Assembly: GCF_009834915.1 (NCBI RefSeq)
Contig: NZ_WVHS01000004.1
Location: forward strand, 62,001 to 126,000
Reading direction: 5' to 3'
Source: Hufsiella ginkgonis
GTDB lineage: Bacteria > Bacteroidota > Bacteroidia > Sphingobacteriales > Sphingobacteriaceae
Length of the DNA: 64,000 nt
Shown here: positions 35,004 to 44,493 of the stretch, piece after piece
Layout of the letters: every line of letters starts with the position of its first letter
Numbering within the stretch: position 1 is the stretch's first letter
The notes under the pieces: model-generated
What the model was told of the DNA's origin: nothing
What the model saw: the letters and a program-made list of their open reading frames with translations, nothing else
Database searches by the model: none
Made by a program: the position numbers and the translations under genes

Positions 35004-36377
35004 CTAGTTTTCCCGTTCCTTAAATTGCTGGGAGAACGACTTTCCGGCTACCTTTGGCAGCTCACGATGTTTTCCCCACGTCTTCTTAAAGAACAGCTTC
35101 AGGACCCGGTTTTTCCATTTTCCGCCAAAGAAGTCCATCAGGCTTCGTTTAAGCATGGCTTTTCTCCAGCTTTTCCAGCCCATGGATTCGGCGTTGGTAA
35201 CCAGTCCGCCTTTCACGGAATCGCGGCGGTTGAGCAGCAACATTTTGTGGATATCGATCTTCGCCGGGCAAACTTCCGAGCATTTCCCGCAGAGCGAAGA
35301 AGCGTAGCTCAGGTGCTTAAAATCCTCCATCCCGCGTAGATGCGGGGTAATGATCGATCCGATCGGTCCGCTATAAGTGGTTTCATACGTGTGTCCGCCG
35401 ATGTTTTTGTACACCGGGCATGCATTGAGACAAGCGCCGCAGCGGATACAATACAGCCCTTGCCGCTGGTCCTTTTGCGCAAGCAGGTTCGTGCGGCCGT
35501 TGTCGAGCAGGATCACAAACATCTTTTCGGGGCCATCGGTTTCGGTTTCCTGGCGGGGACCGCTTAAAATGGTATTATAAGCGGTGAGGTTCTGCCCGGT
35601 GCCATGCGTGGCGAGCAAGGGCCAGTACAGGTCGAGGTCGGCTATGGAAGGGATGATCTTTTCGATCCCGGCAATGGCGATGTGAATCCTGGGGAAAGTG
35701 GTGGTAAGCCTCGCGTTGCCTTCGTTCTCGGTAACGGCTATGCTCCCGGTATCGGCCAGGAGAAAATTCGCGCCGGTAATACCGACATCAGCCGTAATAT
35801 ATTTTTCGCGCAGCAGCTCCCGTGCTTTCAGGGTAAGCTGTTCGGGGGTTGCATCGGGCGGCGTGCCGAACTTCTCGTGGAACAGTTTGGCGATATCCTC
35901 TTTGCTGAGGTGCATGGCCGGGGTCACAATGTGGTAGGGCTTCTGGCCAAGCAGCTGTACGATGTATTCGCCGAGGTCGCTTTCGAGGGCTTCCACCCCG
36001 TTCTCCTGCAGGAACCCGTTCAGGTGGATCTCCTCGGTGGTCATCGATTTACCTTTGATCACCGTCTTGGCGCCGGCCTCCCGGAGGATCTGGAGGATCT
36101 CTCTGCGCGCCTCTTCCGCATCATTTGCCCAGATCACTTTCCCCCCGCGGCGCTGGAAATTGGATTCGAACTCAGGCAGGAGCTTATCCAGGTTCTCCAT
36201 CACTTTCCACTTGATCACGTGCGCTTTGCGCTTCGAGTTTTCCAGGTTAGCCAGCCGTGAAAGGCCGCGCTGCACAGATGTGTCGTACCTGCCGATATTG
36301 AAGTTAATGATGCGCCGGTGATCAGCATCAAAGGCTTTGGCCTCAGACTCCGACTGGAAATTGTCTGCGAATTTCAT
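35004..36377 (-). CDS. lutB: LutB-like iron-sulfur protein (lactate utilisation family)
   Basis: A 457-residue cytoplasmic protein with an N-terminal LUD domain (VIKGKSMTTEEIHLN, ADVGITGANFLLADTGSI) and two 4Fe-4S motifs, CIRCGACLNACPVYK and CGKCSEVCPAKIDI, followed by a basic C-terminal tail. In the LutABC system this subunit transfers electrons during L-lactate oxidation to pyruvate. Neither lutA nor lutC is adjacent, so either they lie elsewhere or this copy serves another oxidase. It is divergent from the lipoprotein at 36458. Confidence 0.88.
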   Translation of the reverse strand: MKFADNFQSESEAKAFDADHRRIINFNIGRYDTSVQRGLSRLANLENSKRKAHVIKWKVMENLDKLLPEFESNFQRRGGKVIWANDAEEARREILQILREAGAKTVIKGKSMTTEEIHLNGFLQENGVEALESDLGEYIVQLLGQKPYHIVTPAMHLSKEDIAKLFHEKFGTPPDATPEQLTLKARELLREKYITADVGITGANFLLADTGSIAVTENEGNARLTTTFPRIHIAIAGIEKIIPSIADLDLYWPLLATHGTGQNLTAYNTILSGPRQETETDGPEKMFVILLDNGRTNLLAQKDQRQGLYCIRCGACLNACPVYKNIGGHTYETTYSGPIGSIITPHLRGMEDFKHLSYASSLCGKCSEVCPAKIDIHKMLLLNRRDSVKGGLVTNAESMGWKSWRKAMLKRSLMDFFGGKWKNRVLKLFFKKTWGKHRELPKVAGKSFSQQFKEREN

Positions 36378-36457
36378 TATTACGAAGGTAGGATATTTAC
36401 AGCCGCTTGTAACCTGTGTGGAAAAATCTTCGTCTGCTCCATATAAATAAAGAACTC

Positions 36458-37159
36458 ATGAATAAGCTAATCATTTACACGATCGTTGCAGCTGCGGCAT
36501 TTTTGCAGGCTTGCTCCTCACAGGTTTACAACAACAAATCATATGTTAAGTCGAACGATCTTACCGGGAAAAAAATCGCCATCCTGCCCGTAGAGGTTGA
36601 ATTCACCGGCCGGCTGCCAAAAGGGTACTCGCTTGACAAAAAGGTCGCCGAAGAAGAAACAGAAGGCGTAACCATCCAGAACACCATCTACAGCCAGTAC
36701 CTTTATCATTCTGCAAAAGGCGGGAGCCGCAAATCGGTTGAGCTGATCAACGTCGACCAGGTGAACAGCCGGTTAAAAGCAAACGGCATCGGCGTTCGCG
36801 AGTCGTGGAGCATGAATCCCGATAGCCTTGGCAAACTGATAGGTGCCGACCTCGTGTTAAAAGTCCGTATTAAGAAGAACCGGATCATGTCAGAAAGCGC
36901 CGCGTTCGGCATGGATGTAGCCGGCAATGTGCTGGATAAGATCCTAAGCAACAAAAATAACAGTTCTGTAGTACCTGTTGTAAACTCGAAAACCTACAAT
37001 ATCTATGTTCAGGCCACGCTCAGCGACGCAAAGAGCCACGAGGTGGTTACCAAGTTCTCCCGCCAACGCGATGCCGACTGGAACAGATCACCTGAAACGG
37101 TGGTAAAATCCACCGGGAAGAAAATAGTGAAGAAGGGAGTGGTTTACGCGCAGCAGTAA
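36458..37159 (+). CDS. Hypothetical lipoprotein
   Basis: Start ATG at 36458. 233 residues, with signal peptide IIYTIVAAAAFLQAC and a lipobox (LQAC). The mature part has GKKIAILPVEVEFTGRLPKGY, a helix and LGKLIGADLVLKVRIKKNR, an arrangement like the periplasmic GNA1162/CsgG-type lipoproteins that handle outer-membrane assembly, but I cannot assign it firmly. It carries one gene in its unit, followed by a heptamer array and a strong terminator. Confidence 0.7.
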   Translation: MNKLIIYTIVAAAAFLQACSSQVYNNKSYVKSNDLTGKKIAILPVEVEFTGRLPKGYSLDKKVAEEETEGVTIQNTIYSQYLYHSAKGGSRKSVELINVDQVNSRLKANGIGVRESWSMNPDSLGKLIGADLVLKVRIKKNRIMSESAAFGMDVAGNVLDKILSNKNNSSVVPVVNSKTYNIYVQATLSDAKSHEVVTKFSRQRDADWNRSPETVVKSTGKKIVKKGVVYAQQ

Positions 37160-37172
37160 AGTTAAGCCATAA

Positions 37173-37221
37173 CTGATCGCTGATCGCTGATCGCTGATCA
37201 CTGATCACTGATAACTGATAA
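37173..37221. repeat. Tandem heptamer array, 7 units of CTGATNN
   Basis: Seven direct units in step: three CTGATCG, two CTGATCA, two CTGATAA. Base changes come in neighbouring blocks, as expected from slippage or unit duplication. It lies between the lipoprotein stop and its terminator. Confidence 0.85.
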
Positions 37222-37230
37222 CCCAACAAC

Positions 37231-37268
37231 AAAAAGCCTGAAGTAACGTTCGTCGCTTCAGGCTTTTT
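37231..37268. terminator. Bidirectional intrinsic terminator
   Basis: A 13-bp perfect stem (AAAAAGCCTGAAG with CTTCAGGCTTTTT) and a 12-base loop, with T runs in both directions. It serves both the lipoprotein gene (+) and the convergent M28 peptidase (-). Confidence 0.9.
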
Positions 37269-37286
37269 TACGTTAACTATGCGGGA

Positions 37287-38873
37287 TTACCTCGGCGGGA
37301 TCACGGTCTTCACGTCCACCACGGGGCGCTTGTCGCGGTTGGCAAGGTCCCAGCCGGTGTAAAACGCCAGTTGTGCGCGTTTGGCCAGTAACGGGAAATT
37401 AATCTTGCTTACCTCGTCGCCGGGACGATGGTAGTCTGCGTGCACTCCGTTGAAGTAAAAAATGATCGGAACATTATGTTTCGCAAAGTTATAATGATCG
37501 GAGCGGTAATAGTAGCGGTTCTTGTCGTTCAGGTCGTCGTATTTATAATCGGCCACCATATTCAGGTAAGTAGCATTGGCCTTCTCGCTTACTTCACGCA
37601 GGGTGGTGCTCAGCATGGCCGAGCCGATCACGTATACATAGTTGGCAGAATCCGGCTTTCCGATATATTCTTCGCCGATGCGGCCGATCATGTCGATGTT
37701 CAGGTCGGCGACAGTGTTCTCTAACGGGAAAACCGGGTGATCGGTATACCACTCAGAGCCCAGCAGCCCCTTTTCTTCGCCTACGTTGCCGAGGAACAGG
37801 ATGCTGCGGCGCGGGCCGTGTTTTTCCTTTTTCGCTTTTGCGAAGGCTGTAGCGATCTCGAGGATACCGGTAGTGCCGGAACCGTCATCATCTGCGCCGT
37901 TGTTCACTTTATCGTTAGGATTATTGGTGGTTAAACCGATATGGTCGTAATGTGCCGAAAAAACGAGTACTTCATGTTTAAGCTTAGGATCAGATCCTTC
38001 CATAAAGCCAAGTACTTCTCTTGCCAGTACCGGTGTGTAAGTGGCTTGTACGTCGACCGTTAGCGACGACGTAAATGTTACCGGCGACGATTTTCCGCTT
38101 TCCTGGATACCTTTCTGGAGATCTTCCACTTTCCTGCCGGCAGAGGCCATCAGCTGGTTTACCGCATCGGCGGATAGCGTGATGGAATTGATCTGCGTTT
38201 TTTCTTTACCCATAATGAGCTGCGGACGTGCGGCACCCCCGGCACGACCCTGGAAGCCCCCTGCGTTTTGTGCGCCGGCAGAAACGGTAACGATCAGCGC
38301 CGGGTTCTTCTCTCTTAAAACCGTCAGCTTTTTGGGAGTACGTCCGGCTGTCCATTCAGAAGGTGTAGCGGTACCGCTTACCAGCGAAACACCGTTCACC
38401 ATCGGCTCGCCGGATAGCACCACCACTACTTTTCCCGCCAGGTCGACGCCTGTAAGATCATCGTATTTAGGCGACTGGATACCATAGCCTACGAAAACGA
38501 AATTAGTGAAGGTAGACTTCGTACCCACATAGTTGGCAATGGTAAAATCTTTTGATTCCAGGGATTTATCATTTACTGCAATGCTCCTGTTGGTGATCAA
38601 TTTCTCGGTCAGTTCCAGGTTCTGGAAATAGTCGCCTTTTACCGGGCCTTTTAATCCGAGCGACTGGAAGTGCTTTTTAATATACTGGGCGGCTTTCTCA
38701 GCGCCTGCCTTCCCGGTTTCCCGTCCTTCGTATTCATCAGATGCCAGGATGCTCAGGTGTTTTTTCGCTTCTTCGGCAGTGATAAGGCCTGCGTACTTCT
38801 GTGCGAATTTATCCTGTGCAAACAACTGCGTTGCGAAGCCCAGCGATAATGTGAAGAGTAATTGTTTTCTCAT
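37287..38873 (-). CDS. M28 family zinc peptidase with PA domain
   Basis: Exported aminopeptidase-like enzyme, 528 residues. Signal peptide at 1-19, an N-terminal part with SILASDEYEGRETGKAG, an inserted PA domain (about 110-260, YVGTKSTFTNFVFVGYG) and the M28 catalytic domain. Zinc ligands and catalytic residues are visible in SAHYDHIG, NGADDDGSGT, NVGEEKGLLGSEWY, LNIDMIGR and DHYNFAKHNVP...HADYHRPGDE. The probable role is trimming peptides in the periplasm or outside the cell. It shares a terminator with the lipoprotein gene. Confidence 0.92.
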   Translation of the reverse strand: MRKQLLFTLSLGFATQLFAQDKFAQKYAGLITAEEAKKHLSILASDEYEGRETGKAGAEKAAQYIKKHFQSLGLKGPVKGDYFQNLELTEKLITNRSIAVNDKSLESKDFTIANYVGTKSTFTNFVFVGYGIQSPKYDDLTGVDLAGKVVVVLSGEPMVNGVSLVSGTATPSEWTAGRTPKKLTVLREKNPALIVTVSAGAQNAGGFQGRAGGAARPQLIMGKEKTQINSITLSADAVNQLMASAGRKVEDLQKGIQESGKSSPVTFTSSLTVDVQATYTPVLAREVLGFMEGSDPKLKHEVLVFSAHYDHIGLTTNNPNDKVNNGADDDGSGTTGILEIATAFAKAKKEKHGPRRSILFLGNVGEEKGLLGSEWYTDHPVFPLENTVADLNIDMIGRIGEEYIGKPDSANYVYVIGSAMLSTTLREVSEKANATYLNMVADYKYDDLNDKNRYYYRSDHYNFAKHNVPIIFYFNGVHADYHRPGDEVSKINFPLLAKRAQLAFYTGWDLANRDKRPVVDVKTVIPPR

Positions 38874-38912
38874 ATGTTTATTTTGCTAATAAGTCATTAT
38901 TTGTCCGGCAAT

Positions 38913-39344
38913 TTAACAGGATATCTTGCCCACCCTGCCGGCATGCCTTCCGCCTTCAAAAGCGGTATCCAGGAATTTCCTAACGATGTGCTGGGTCAAC
39001 TCTTTCGAAATAAACCGGGCAGGGATACAAAGCACGTTCGCATCGTTATGCTGGCGTGCCAGTGAAGCGAGCTCCTCGGTCCAGCAGATGGCCGCACGAA
39101 TGCCCTGGTGCTTGTTGGCGGTGATGGCCACACCGTTGGCGCTGCCGCATACCAGGATCCCGAAAGTGAAACCGCCGCTTTCCACGGCCGATGCTACCGG
39201 GTGGGCGAAATCCGGGTAATCAACGGAATCTGCACTATATGTGCCAAAATCTTTCAACTCGCAGTCGTCCAGCAAGCTGATAATAAACTCCTTATAATCG
39301 AAGCCGGCATGGTCGGCGCCGATCGCTACAGATAGTGTGCTCAC
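38913..39344 (-). CDS. rpiB: Ribose-5-phosphate isomerase B
   Basis: Interconverts ribose-5-phosphate and ribulose-5-phosphate in the pentose phosphate pathway. The 143 residues start at GTG (VAIGADHAGFDYKE), with the catalytic Cys in ILVCGSANGVAITANK and RAAICWTEELASLARQHNDANVLCIPAR in the second half; these are RpiB hallmarks. It begins one base after the tatC stop, so translation is coupled. Confidence 0.95.
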   Translation of the reverse strand: MSTLSVAIGADHAGFDYKEFIISLLDDCELKDFGTYSADSVDYPDFAHPVASAVESGGFTFGILVCGSANGVAITANKHQGIRAAICWTEELASLARQHNDANVLCIPARFISKELTQHIVRKFLDTAFEGGRHAGRVGKISC

Positions 39345-39345
39345 G

Positions 39346-40227
39346 TTATCTTTTATAAAATTCTAATTCCGCTTTTTTCTTGCTTCGCTCCACCATCCCA
39401 GAAATGGTGATGCTGAATTCATATAAAATGAACAGCGGGAAGCTTACCACCATCATGGTCAGGATATCCGGGGTTGGCGTAACCACGGCCGCAATAATGA
39501 GGATGATCACGATCGCGTACCTGCGCGACGAACGCATGAACTTCGGTGTCATCAGGCCCATTTTGGAAAGTACGAAGATCACTACCGGCAGCTCGAAAAC
39601 GATACCAGTGCCGATGGTGAGCGTGGCGACAGACGACATGTATGAGTCGATCTCGATCATGTTCTTAATGTCGCTGCTCACCACGAAGCCGGCAAGGAAA
39701 TTGATCGACATCGGCGTGATGATGTAATAACCGAAAAGAATTCCCAGCAAGAACAGGGCGCTCGCAAAAAAAACAAAACCGGTGGTAGATTTCTGTTCTG
39801 TTTCATTCAGGCCCGGCTTAATAAAACGCCAGAGCTCGAACAGCAGGTAAGGAATGCCGAAGATCACACCGATCATCAGCGAGGAGTTCATCTGCAGCGT
39901 AAACTGCCCCGCCATTTCGGTATTGATCAGCTCGAAATTGATCTTGGTAACACAAAAATCCGAAAAAAGCGACGGGAAATTCTTGCTGAGCAGGCACATC
40001 ATCCGGTAGGTCCAGAAGCCAGTGTGCTTGGGCCCCAGGATCACCTCGTTGTAGATGAAATCGTAATAACACCAGGCAAGCGTGGCGAAAATACAAATAG
40101 CAATTGCCGAACGGATTAAATGTCCCCTGAGCACATCTAGGTGATCGAAGAAGGACATTTCTGCTTCAATATTCTTTCCCTTTTCTTTTATGGCCTGGAT
40201 CAGGTCTTCTGAACGCTTTTTACTCAT
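39346..40227 (-). CDS. tatC: Sec-independent translocase protein TatC
   Basis: Inner-membrane core of the twin-arginine export pathway, receptor for RR signal peptides. The 293 residues begin with an amphipathic stretch and MSFFDHLDVLRGHLIRSAIAI, the conserved TatC N-terminus. Six hydrophobic segments follow, with FIKPGLNETEQKSTTGFVFFASALFLLG in the middle and RRYAIVIILIIAAVVTPTPDILTM near the end. It is separated from accC by a strong terminator and followed at once by rpiB. tatA/B are not in the window. Confidence 0.96.
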   Translation of the reverse strand: MSKKRSEDLIQAIKEKGKNIEAEMSFFDHLDVLRGHLIRSAIAICIFATLAWCYYDFIYNEVILGPKHTGFWTYRMMCLLSKNFPSLFSDFCVTKINFELINTEMAGQFTLQMNSSLMIGVIFGIPYLLFELWRFIKPGLNETEQKSTTGFVFFASALFLLGILFGYYIITPMSINFLAGFVVSSDIKNMIEIDSYMSSVATLTIGTGIVFELPVVIFVLSKMGLMTPKFMRSSRRYAIVIILIIAAVVTPTPDILTMMVVSFPLFILYEFSITISGMVERSKKKAELEFYKR

Positions 40228-40240
40228 AGTGCGGAAACAA

Positions 40241-40274
40241 AAATACCATTCTGTAAGATGTAAGAATGGTATTT
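40241..40274 (-). terminator. Terminator between accC and tatC
   Basis: A 12-bp perfect stem (AAATACCATTCT with AGAATGGTATTT) and a 10-base loop. On the minus strand it is followed by a T-rich run. It closes the yceD-to-accC unit and leaves tatC-rpiB with its own promoter. Confidence 0.8.
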
Positions 40275-40307
40275 ACGGTATTTTTTTGATTACGGATGGC
40301 CTGGCAC

Positions 40308-41651
40308 TTATTCTTCCTCCAGGTCAAAGGTCTCCATAAACTTGGTGGTGAAGTTACCCGCCCGGAAATTCGGGTCTTTTAGCAGCCTGAGGTGAAAGGG
40401 GATCGTGGTTTTAACCCCTTCGATCACGAACTCGCTGAGTGCGCGTTCCATGGTCGACAATGCTTCTTCGCGGGTTTGCGCCACGCAGATCAGCTTGGCT
40501 ATCATCGAATCATAGTTCGGCGGGATCTGGTAGCCCGAATACACGTGCGTATCTACGCGAACGCCATGGCCGCCGGGTGAGTGGAAGTTGGTGATCTTTC
40601 CCGGAGACGGGCGAAAGCCATTAAACGGGTCCTCGGCGTTAATGCGGCACTCGATGGCATGCATCTCGGGAGTATAGTTCTTCCCGGAGATGGGAATACC
40701 GGCCGCAACTTTGATCTGTTCTTTGATCAGGTCGAAGTTGATCACTTCCTCCGTTACGGGGTGCTCCACCTGGATACGGGTGTTCATCTCCATGAAATAG
40801 AAATTACGGTGTTTATCTACAAGAAACTCTATGGTTCCCGCACCTTCGTAATTAACGGCCTGCGCGCCTTTAATAGCAGCCTCGCCCATTTTCTCGCGCA
40901 GCGCGGGAGTCATGAACGGTGACGGTGATTCCTCTACCAGTTTCTGGTGCCTGCGCTGTATGGAACAATCGCGTTCCGAAAGGTGCGAAACTTTGCCGTA
41001 TTGGTCGCCCACCACCTGGATTTCGATGTGCCGGGGATCTTCTACGTATTTCTCCAGGTAAATGCCATCGTTGCCGAAAGCGGCACCGGCTTCCTGTCGG
41101 GCAGAATCCCAGGCATTTTCAAACTCCGAATCTTTCCAGACGATGCGCATTCCGCGTCCGCCGCCACCGGCTGTCGCTTTCAGGATAATGGGGTAGCCGA
41201 TCTGATTAGCGATGACGATACCTTCTTTAACGTCGCCGAGCAAACCGTCGGAGCCGGGGATAGTAGGTACGCCTGCCTGTTTCATGGTTTCCTTGGCGGA
41301 AGCTTTATCGCCCATTCCGTTGATCTGTTCCGGCGTCGCGCCGATGAACTTGATCCCGTAATCGCGGCAGATTGCCGAGAACTTGGCATTTTCTGAAAGA
41401 AATCCATACCCTGGGTGAATCGCGTCGGCATTGGTTACTTCCGCCGCCGAAATGATATTCGGGATGCTCAGGTACGAGTCTTTGCTGGCGGGAGGACCGA
41501 TACATACTGCTTCGTCGGCGAACCGCACATGGAGGCTATCACGGTCGGCTGTAGAATAAACAGCTACGGTTTTAATGCCCATCTCTTTGCAGGTGCGAAT
41601 GATACGCAAAGCGATTTCTCCACGGTTTGCAATTAATATTTTTTTGAACAT
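40308..41651 (-). CDS. accC: Acetyl-CoA carboxylase, biotin carboxylase subunit
   Basis: ATP-dependent carboxylation of biotin on AccB, the first step of malonyl-CoA synthesis. The start at 41651 ([18 protein letters not shown]) gives 447 residues, the usual length; an upstream in-frame ATG would add 16 atypical residues. ATP-grasp features are [12 protein letters not shown], the biotin carboxylase signature [12 protein letters not shown], and [18 protein letters not shown]. It is the last gene of the yceD-rpmF-plsX-fabH-accB-accC run. Confidence 0.97.
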   Translation of the reverse strand: MFKKILIANRGEIALRIIRTCKEMGIKTVAVYSTADRDSLHVRFADEAVCIGPPASKDSYLSIPNIISAAEVTNADAIHPGYGFLSENAKFSAICRDYGIKFIGATPEQINGMGDKASAKETMKQAGVPTIPGSDGLLGDVKEGIVIANQIGYPIILKATAGGGGRGMRIVWKDSEFENAWDSARQEAGAAFGNDGIYLEKYVEDPRHIEIQVVGDQYGKVSHLSERDCSIQRRHQKLVEESPSPFMTPALREKMGEAAIKGAQAVNYEGAGTIEFLVDKHRNFYFMEMNTRIQVEHPVTEEVINFDLIKEQIKVAAGIPISGKNYTPEMHAIECRINAEDPFNGFRPSPGKITNFHSPGGHGVRVDTHVYSGYQIPPNYDSMIAKLICVAQTREEALSTMERALSEFVIEGVKTTIPFHLRLLKDPNFRAGNFTTKFMETFDLEEE

Positions 41652-41714
41652 GTTTCGATGCTTTGTAGGGATGCAATGGTCGAACACGGTGCCGCGCACC
41701 GGAGTGATTGCTGA

Positions 41715-42185
41715 TTATATAGGCTCGATCAGGAACAGGGGTTGATCGTATTCAACCGGGCTGGCGTTGTCGACCAGGACTTTTACCACGCGGCCAGAAA
41801 ACTCAGCTTCGATCTCGTTGAAAAGTTTCATGGCCTCGATGATGCAAACCACATCACCGGCTTTGACCTCATCGCCCACGTTCACGAAGAGCGGCTTATC
41901 CGGCCCCGAAGAGCGGTAAAAAGTACCGATCATGGGAGATTTCAGTGTTACCAGGTTAGTAGGCTCTTCCGCCGTGGCGGCAGGCGCAGCAGCGGCCGGC
42001 GAAGCGGGGGCTGTTGCCGGAGCCGGGGCGTGGTAAGCAGGTGCCTGCGGAACAGTTGCCTGTACGTACGTTGGAGCCTGGTTCGTCTTTATAGTAATCT
42101 TAAAGTTCTCCTGCTCAATCGCAACTTCGTTTACGCCCGATTTGGAAACAAACTTGATAAGCTCCTGAATTTGTTTAATATCCAT
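41715..42185 (-). CDS. accB: Biotin carboxyl carrier protein of acetyl-CoA carboxylase
   Basis: Carries biotin between AccC and the carboxyltransferase. The 156 residues have an N-terminal helix region (MDIKQIQELIKFVSKSGV), a Pro/Ala-rich linker (about 48-80) and a C-terminal biotinyl domain with the biotin Lys in CIIEAMKLFNEIEAE. It lies 63 bases upstream of the accC start and 102 bases after the fabH stop. Confidence 0.96.
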   Translation of the reverse strand: MDIKQIQELIKFVSKSGVNEVAIEQENFKITIKTNQAPTYVQATVPQAPAYHAPAPATAPASPAAAAPAATAEEPTNLVTLKSPMIGTFYRSSGPDKPLFVNVGDEVKAGDVVCIIEAMKLFNEIEAEFSGRVVKVLVDNASPVEYDQPLFLIEPI

Positions 42186-42287
42186 TTTTTCCGGTTTGAT
42201 TATGTTTTGAAGAGTTCAAAAGTCGAAAATATAATCTCAAAACAGTGTATAAGGTTTTTACTTTTTTTGTATGTGTGCGTGCCGCGC

Positions 42288-43277
42288 TTAATACGCCCAT
42301 TTGAGGTATACGGAGCCCCAGGTAAAACCGCCGCCAAATGCCGCAAGTATCAGGTTATCACCCTTTTTCAGGCGGCTTTCCCATTCCCACAAACAAAGCG
42401 GGATAGTGCCATTGGTGGTATTTCCGTAACGTTCGATATTGATCATCACTTTATCAGAGGTAACGCCGGTGCGGTTGGCCGTGGCATCGATAATACGTTT
42501 ATTGGCCTGGTGAGGTACCAGCCACGCGATATCGTCTGAAGTAAGGTTGTTACGCTGCATGATCTCCGCAGCCACATCGGCCATATTGGTCACCGCAAAT
42601 TTAAAAACCGTTTGTCCCTCCTGGTAGGCGAAATGCTCGTGGGCATCTATGGTTTCGTGCGAGGCCGGCTTAAGAGAGCCGCCCGCCTTCATGTTAAGGT
42701 ATTGTGCACCTGAGCCGTCGCTTTTCAGGATCGAATCCATCACGCCGTAAGGTTCTTCGGAAGGCTCGAGCAAGGCTGCTCCGCAACCATCGCCAAAGAT
42801 GATACAGGTGGTACGGTCTTCGTAGTTAATGATAGACGACATTTTATCGCCGCCCACTATCAGCACTTTTTTGTGCTTACCCGATTCGATGAACTGGGCG
42901 CCGGTAGTTAGCCCGAACAGGAAACCCGAGCAAGCGGCCTGCAGGTCGTATCCCCAGGCCTTGGTGGCGCCAATCTTGTGTGCAAGGATGTTCGCTGTCG
43001 CCGGAAAAGGCATATCTGGCGTAGAAGTGCAGAAGATGATGAGGTCGATCTCATCGGCAGTTATGCCGCGTTTTTTTAGCAACCCATTTACCGCTGGAAC
43101 AGCCATGTCTGAAGTTGCCAGCCCCTCTCCCTTTAGTATCCTTCTTTCCCTGATCCCGGTACGGCTGAGGATCCATTCATCATTCGTATCCACCATGGCT
43201 TCCAGTTCATGGTTGGTGAGAATGTATTCAGGTGCGTACCCATTAACCGCTGTGATGGCAGCGAAAATTTTTTGCAT
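42288..43277 (-). CDS. fabH: 3-oxoacyl-ACP synthase III
   Basis: Starts fatty-acid synthesis by condensing acetyl- or branched acyl-CoA with malonyl-ACP. The 329 residues are of usual length. The catalytic triad is visible: Cys in [12 protein letters not shown], His in [11 protein letters not shown], Asn in [13 protein letters not shown]. The Gly-rich end [16 protein letters not shown] is typical. It is 15 bases downstream of plsX. The usual neighbour efp is not found between fabH and accB. Confidence 0.96.
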   Translation of the reverse strand: MQKIFAAITAVNGYAPEYILTNHELEAMVDTNDEWILSRTGIRERRILKGEGLATSDMAVPAVNGLLKKRGITADEIDLIIFCTSTPDMPFPATANILAHKIGATKAWGYDLQAACSGFLFGLTTGAQFIESGKHKKVLIVGGDKMSSIINYEDRTTCIIFGDGCGAALLEPSEEPYGVMDSILKSDGSGAQYLNMKAGGSLKPASHETIDAHEHFAYQEGQTVFKFAVTNMADVAAEIMQRNNLTSDDIAWLVPHQANKRIIDATANRTGVTSDKVMINIERYGNTTNGTIPLCLWEWESRLKKGDNLILAAFGGGFTWGSVYLKWAY

Positions 43278-43292
43278 ACTGATCTTTTAGAA

Positions 43293-44231
43293 TTAGTTGA
43301 AAGCCGCCGTGATCTTGTCAACCAGCTTTGACAGGATCATACTGCGGGATAAAAGGATCATATTTTTAATCGCTTCGGGATTTGAGATTCCGTGCCCGAT
43401 GATCACCGGGGCATTCACGCCCAGGATAGGGCTGCCACCATACTGCTCATAGTTAAAGCGATCAAAGAACTCGTCCTTAAAGCCCTTTTTAAGCGTCAGG
43501 ATATAAAAAGTTTCGGCCAGTTTTAACATTACGTTACCTGTAAAACCGTCGCAAACGACCACATCGGCTTTGCTGTTAAACAGGTCACGGCCCTCGATAT
43601 TCCCGATAAAATTGTAAAGGTGTGTGTCCTTCATTACAGAATGAGTGGCCATCGAAAGCAGGTTTCCTTTTTCTTCCTCTTCACCGATGTTCATAAGGCC
43701 CACTTTGGGATTTTTAATATGCAGGATATTTTCTGCATACAAGCTTCCCAGGGCGCCGAACTGGAGGAGGTTATCGGGTTTGCAATCGGCGTTGGCACCA
43801 ACATCGAGCATCAACCCGTAACCGGATTTAAGCTTGGGAACGATGGTAGCGAGTGCCGGCCGGATAATCCCCGGAATGGTTTTGATGCTGAACATGGCGC
43901 CAACCAGCATAGCACCGGTATTACCAGCAGAAGAAAACGAGTCAAGCTTCTTTTCTTTCAGCAGCCTAAAGCCCAGGCTGATACTTGAATTAGGCTTCTG
44001 TACGATGGCTTTGGTGGGATGCTCGCCCATACCGATCACGTCTGTGGTATGCACGAACTCAAACAGGTCGGGGTTAAAATCCTGTTCGGCAAAAAAAGGT
44101 AACGCCTGGTCCCTGTTGCCGATCAGGACGATGGCCTGGTCCTTTGACAATGCTTTATAAGCAGCTATAGCGCCCAAAACCGCTGCTTTGGGAGCGAAAT
44201 CACCGCCCATAATATCTAAGCCGATCTTCAT
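43293..44231 (-). CDS. plsX: Phosphate acyltransferase PlsX
   Basis: Makes acyl-phosphate from acyl-ACP for phosphatidic acid synthesis at the membrane. The start at 44231 gives MKIGLDIMGGDFAPKA and 312 residues; a longer frame would extend into the upstream hairpin. Motifs are SAGNTGAMLVGA, MLDVGANADCKP and VVCDGFTGNVMLKLAE. It follows rpmF across a hairpin at 44251-44278, so its transcription may be partly separate. Confidence 0.96.
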   Translation of the reverse strand: MKIGLDIMGGDFAPKAAVLGAIAAYKALSKDQAIVLIGNRDQALPFFAEQDFNPDLFEFVHTTDVIGMGEHPTKAIVQKPNSSISLGFRLLKEKKLDSFSSAGNTGAMLVGAMFSIKTIPGIIRPALATIVPKLKSGYGLMLDVGANADCKPDNLLQFGALGSLYAENILHIKNPKVGLMNIGEEEEKGNLLSMATHSVMKDTHLYNFIGNIEGRDLFNSKADVVVCDGFTGNVMLKLAETFYILTLKKGFKDEFFDRFNYEQYGGSPILGVNAPVIIGHGISNPEAIKNMILLSRSMILSKLVDKITAAFN

Positions 44232-44233
44232 CA

Positions 44234-44243
44234 GGATAAAGAT
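44234..44243 (-). promoter_or_regulatory. Possible internal promoter of plsX-fabH-acc
   Basis: The minus strand reads TATCTTTA, seven of eight matches to TAnnTTTG, directly between the hairpin at 44251-44278 and the plsX ATG. This suggests a terminator followed by re-initiation. Confidence 0.3.
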
Positions 44244-44250
44244 ATAAGAT

Positions 44251-44278
44251 ATAAAAAGCCCGTACAAGGGCTTTTTAT
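44251..44278 (-). terminator. Hairpin/terminator between rpmF and plsX
   Basis: An 11-bp stem (ATAAAAAGCCC with GGGCTTTTTAT) and a 6-base loop. The T run inside the 3' arm gives an intrinsic terminator on the minus strand, 14 bases after the rpmF stop. It probably reduces the flow from ribosomal-protein to lipid genes. Confidence 0.65.
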
Positions 44279-44291
44279 CGCTGAAGTTTCG

Positions 44292-44483
44292 TTATGCAAC
44301 CGGAGCCGACTCAACAAGGATTTTTCCGTTGTAGTAAAGGTTACCGTCAACCTCGTACGCACGATGCGGAAGGTGCACAGTACCAGTGGTTTGGCAGGTG
44401 GTTAACGAAGGCATCTTCGCCTTGTCATGCGTTCTTCTCTTATCTCTCCTGGATTTGGATATTTTTCGTTTTGGGTGTGCCAT
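44292..44483 (-). CDS. rpmF: 50S ribosomal protein L32
   Basis: Small protein of the large ribosomal subunit, 63 residues, with the conserved N-terminus MAHPKRKISKSRRDKRRTHD and HLPHRAYEVDGNLYYNGK. Only one Cys (TTCQTTG) remains of the four zinc ligands found in zinc-binding L32, so this is a zinc-free form. It is 10 bases after yceD, the usual pairing in bacteria. Confidence 0.97.
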   Translation of the reverse strand: MAHPKRKISKSRRDKRRTHDKAKMPSLTTCQTTGTVHLPHRAYEVDGNLYYNGKILVESAPVA

Positions 44484-44493
44484 TGTTCACTCT

